Shown here piece after piece: positions 13,943-14,791 of a DNA stretch of 14,791 nt. The stretch's first letter is position 1; the number at the start of each line of letters is the position of its first letter. The notes beneath the pieces were generated by a model that was given only the letters and a program-made list of their open reading frames with translations, had not been told where the DNA came from and did no database searches. The stretch comes from Candidatus Delongbacteria bacterium (GTDB lineage: Bacteria; Delongbacteria; UBA4055): contig JAQICF010000168.1 of assembly GCA_027858795.1 (NCBI GenBank), positions 1-14,791 of the forward strand. Direction: 5' to 3'. The position numbers and the translations under genes were made by a program.

Positions 13943-14791
13943 TTATTTATTTCCCATGATCATATGACCCATTTTGTCCCGCTTGGTTTTGAGATATTTC
14001 TCATTGTCAGCTTTGCATGCGATCTCAATAGGTACTCTTTCAACTTTATTCAATCCATATCCTTGCAAACCGACAAGTTTCTTAGGATTATTCGTCATAA
14101 GCCTAATATTTTTTATCCCTAGATCAACTAATATCTGTGCTCCAATACCATAATCTCTCATATCAGCAGGAAAACCAAGTTCTTCATTAGCTTCAACAGT
14201 ATCTAAACCTTTATCCTGTAAATGATAAGCTTTGATCTTAGCTCTCAAACCTATCCCTCTACCCTCTTGACGCATATAAACAAGAACACCTCTACCTTCC
14301 TTGTCAATCATTTCCAATGCAGCATGTAGCTGATCACCGCAGTCACACCTTGCGCTGCCAAACACATCACCTGTAAGACACTCTGAATGTACCCTCACAA
14401 GTACTGGTTCTTCAGTATCAACATCCCCTTTAACTAATGCAATATGCTCCTGATCATCGATCTTGGATAGATAATATTTCACCTTAAAATCTCCGTAGAT
14501 TGTAGGTAGATCTGCAACTGTTTCACATTCTACGAGCTTTTCTCCCTTTCTTCTGTACTCAATAAGGTCTTGAATTGTCGCAAGTCTTATGTCATGTTTC
14601 TTTGCAAATTCTTTAAGTTCAGGTAATCTTGACATTGTTCCGTTATCATTCATTACCTCACAGATAACTCCAGCAGGTTTTAAACCGGCTAACCTTGCAA
14701 GATCTACAGCAGCTTCAGTATGACCAGTTCTAACCAATACTCCACCATTTTTTGCTATCAATGGAAACATATGACCAGGCTTAGCAAAATC
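13943..14791 (-). CDS. ribBA: Bifunctional 3,4-dihydroxy-2-butanone-4-phosphate synthase / GTP cyclohydrolase II, partial (N-terminus beyond right edge)
   Basis: The visible 282 residues run from the right edge ([10 protein letters not shown]) to a TAA stop. The start is outside the window; the Met at 14770 is internal. The first part is the end of the RibB domain, including [17 protein letters not shown] and [21 protein letters not shown]. The RibA domain follows, with the zinc cysteines in [29 protein letters not shown], and the [15 protein letters not shown] end motif. The protein starts riboflavin synthesis by making the four-carbon unit from ribulose-5-phosphate and by opening GTP. All recognised catalytic segments in view are intact. 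The methyltransferase gene follows three bases downstream. An FMN riboswitch, if present, would lie outside the window. Confidence 0.96.
   Translation of the reverse strand, partial: DFAKPGHMFPLIAKNGGVLVRTGHTEAAVDLARLAGLKPAGVICEVMNDNGTMSRLPELKEFAKKHDIRLATIQDLIEYRRKGEKLVECETVADLPTIYGDFKVKYYLSKIDDQEHIALVKGDVDTEEPVLVRVHSECLTGDVFGSARCDCGDQLHAALEMIDKEGRGVLVYMRQEGRGIGLRAKIKAYHLQDKGLDTVEANEELGFPADMRDYGIGAQILVDLGIKNIRLMTNNPKKLVGLQGYGLNKVERVPIEIACKADNEKYLKTKRDKMGHMIMGNK

Overview
The window looks like chromosomal DNA from a low-GC member of the Fibrobacterota-Chlorobiota-Bacteroidota (FCB) superphylum. The evidence is an AT-rich sequence, a protein ending in the NYPNPFN-type C-terminal domain used as a type IX secretion signal, an Asp-box repeat exoprotein, and a Bacteroidota-style 6-bladed beta-propeller lipoprotein. 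Clear Shine-Dalgarno sites (AAGGAG, GAGG, AGGA) precede many genes, which is not typical of core Bacteroidota, so a candidate phylum of the FCB group is more likely. The species cannot be named from this sequence.

Layout, left to right. (1) 1-1796, minus: the N-terminal part of a large exported Asp-box (BNR) repeat protein that runs off the left edge. (2) 1864-3036, minus: a SAM-dependent methyltransferase of the Methyltransf_32 type. (3) 3220-4281, plus: an MscS-type mechanosensitive channel. (4) 4285-8202, minus: a 1305-residue adenylyl cyclase with two cyclase domains, an NTPase domain and TPRs, the architecture of mammalian soluble adenylyl cyclase. (5) 8383-9955, plus: mtnA and an O6-alkylguanine-DNA alkyltransferase gene, overlapping by 8 bases. 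(6) 10001-11545 and 11626-12771, minus: an exported thioredoxin-like protein and, upstream of it, a beta-propeller lipoprotein. (7) 12966-13039, plus: a tRNA with anticodon CAU and a strong terminator. (8) 13055-13939 and 13943-14791, minus: a zinc-ribbon methyltransferase gene coupled to ribBA, which runs off the right edge.

The most important result is that 10001-11545 should be read as one selenoprotein gene, not as two ORFs separated by a stop. The in-frame UGA at 11344-11342 lies exactly where the first redox cysteine of a thioredoxin-type motif belongs (G-U-S-S-C). Both flanks code for one continuous thioredoxin fold. A hairpin typical of bacterial SECIS elements begins a few bases downstream and presents a G in its apical loop 22 nt after the UGA. 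The product has a signal peptide, a thioredoxin-like domain, an Ig-like region, a jelly-roll-like region and a type IX sorting domain. It would be an exported, probably surface-attached selenoenzyme, possibly working with the propeller lipoprotein encoded just upstream.

The other genes are mostly housekeeping: methionine salvage, alkylation repair, riboflavin synthesis, osmotic protection and a tRNA. The cyclase implies cAMP signalling. No mobile element, CRISPR array or rRNA was seen, and no stretch over 300 bases lacks a gene.
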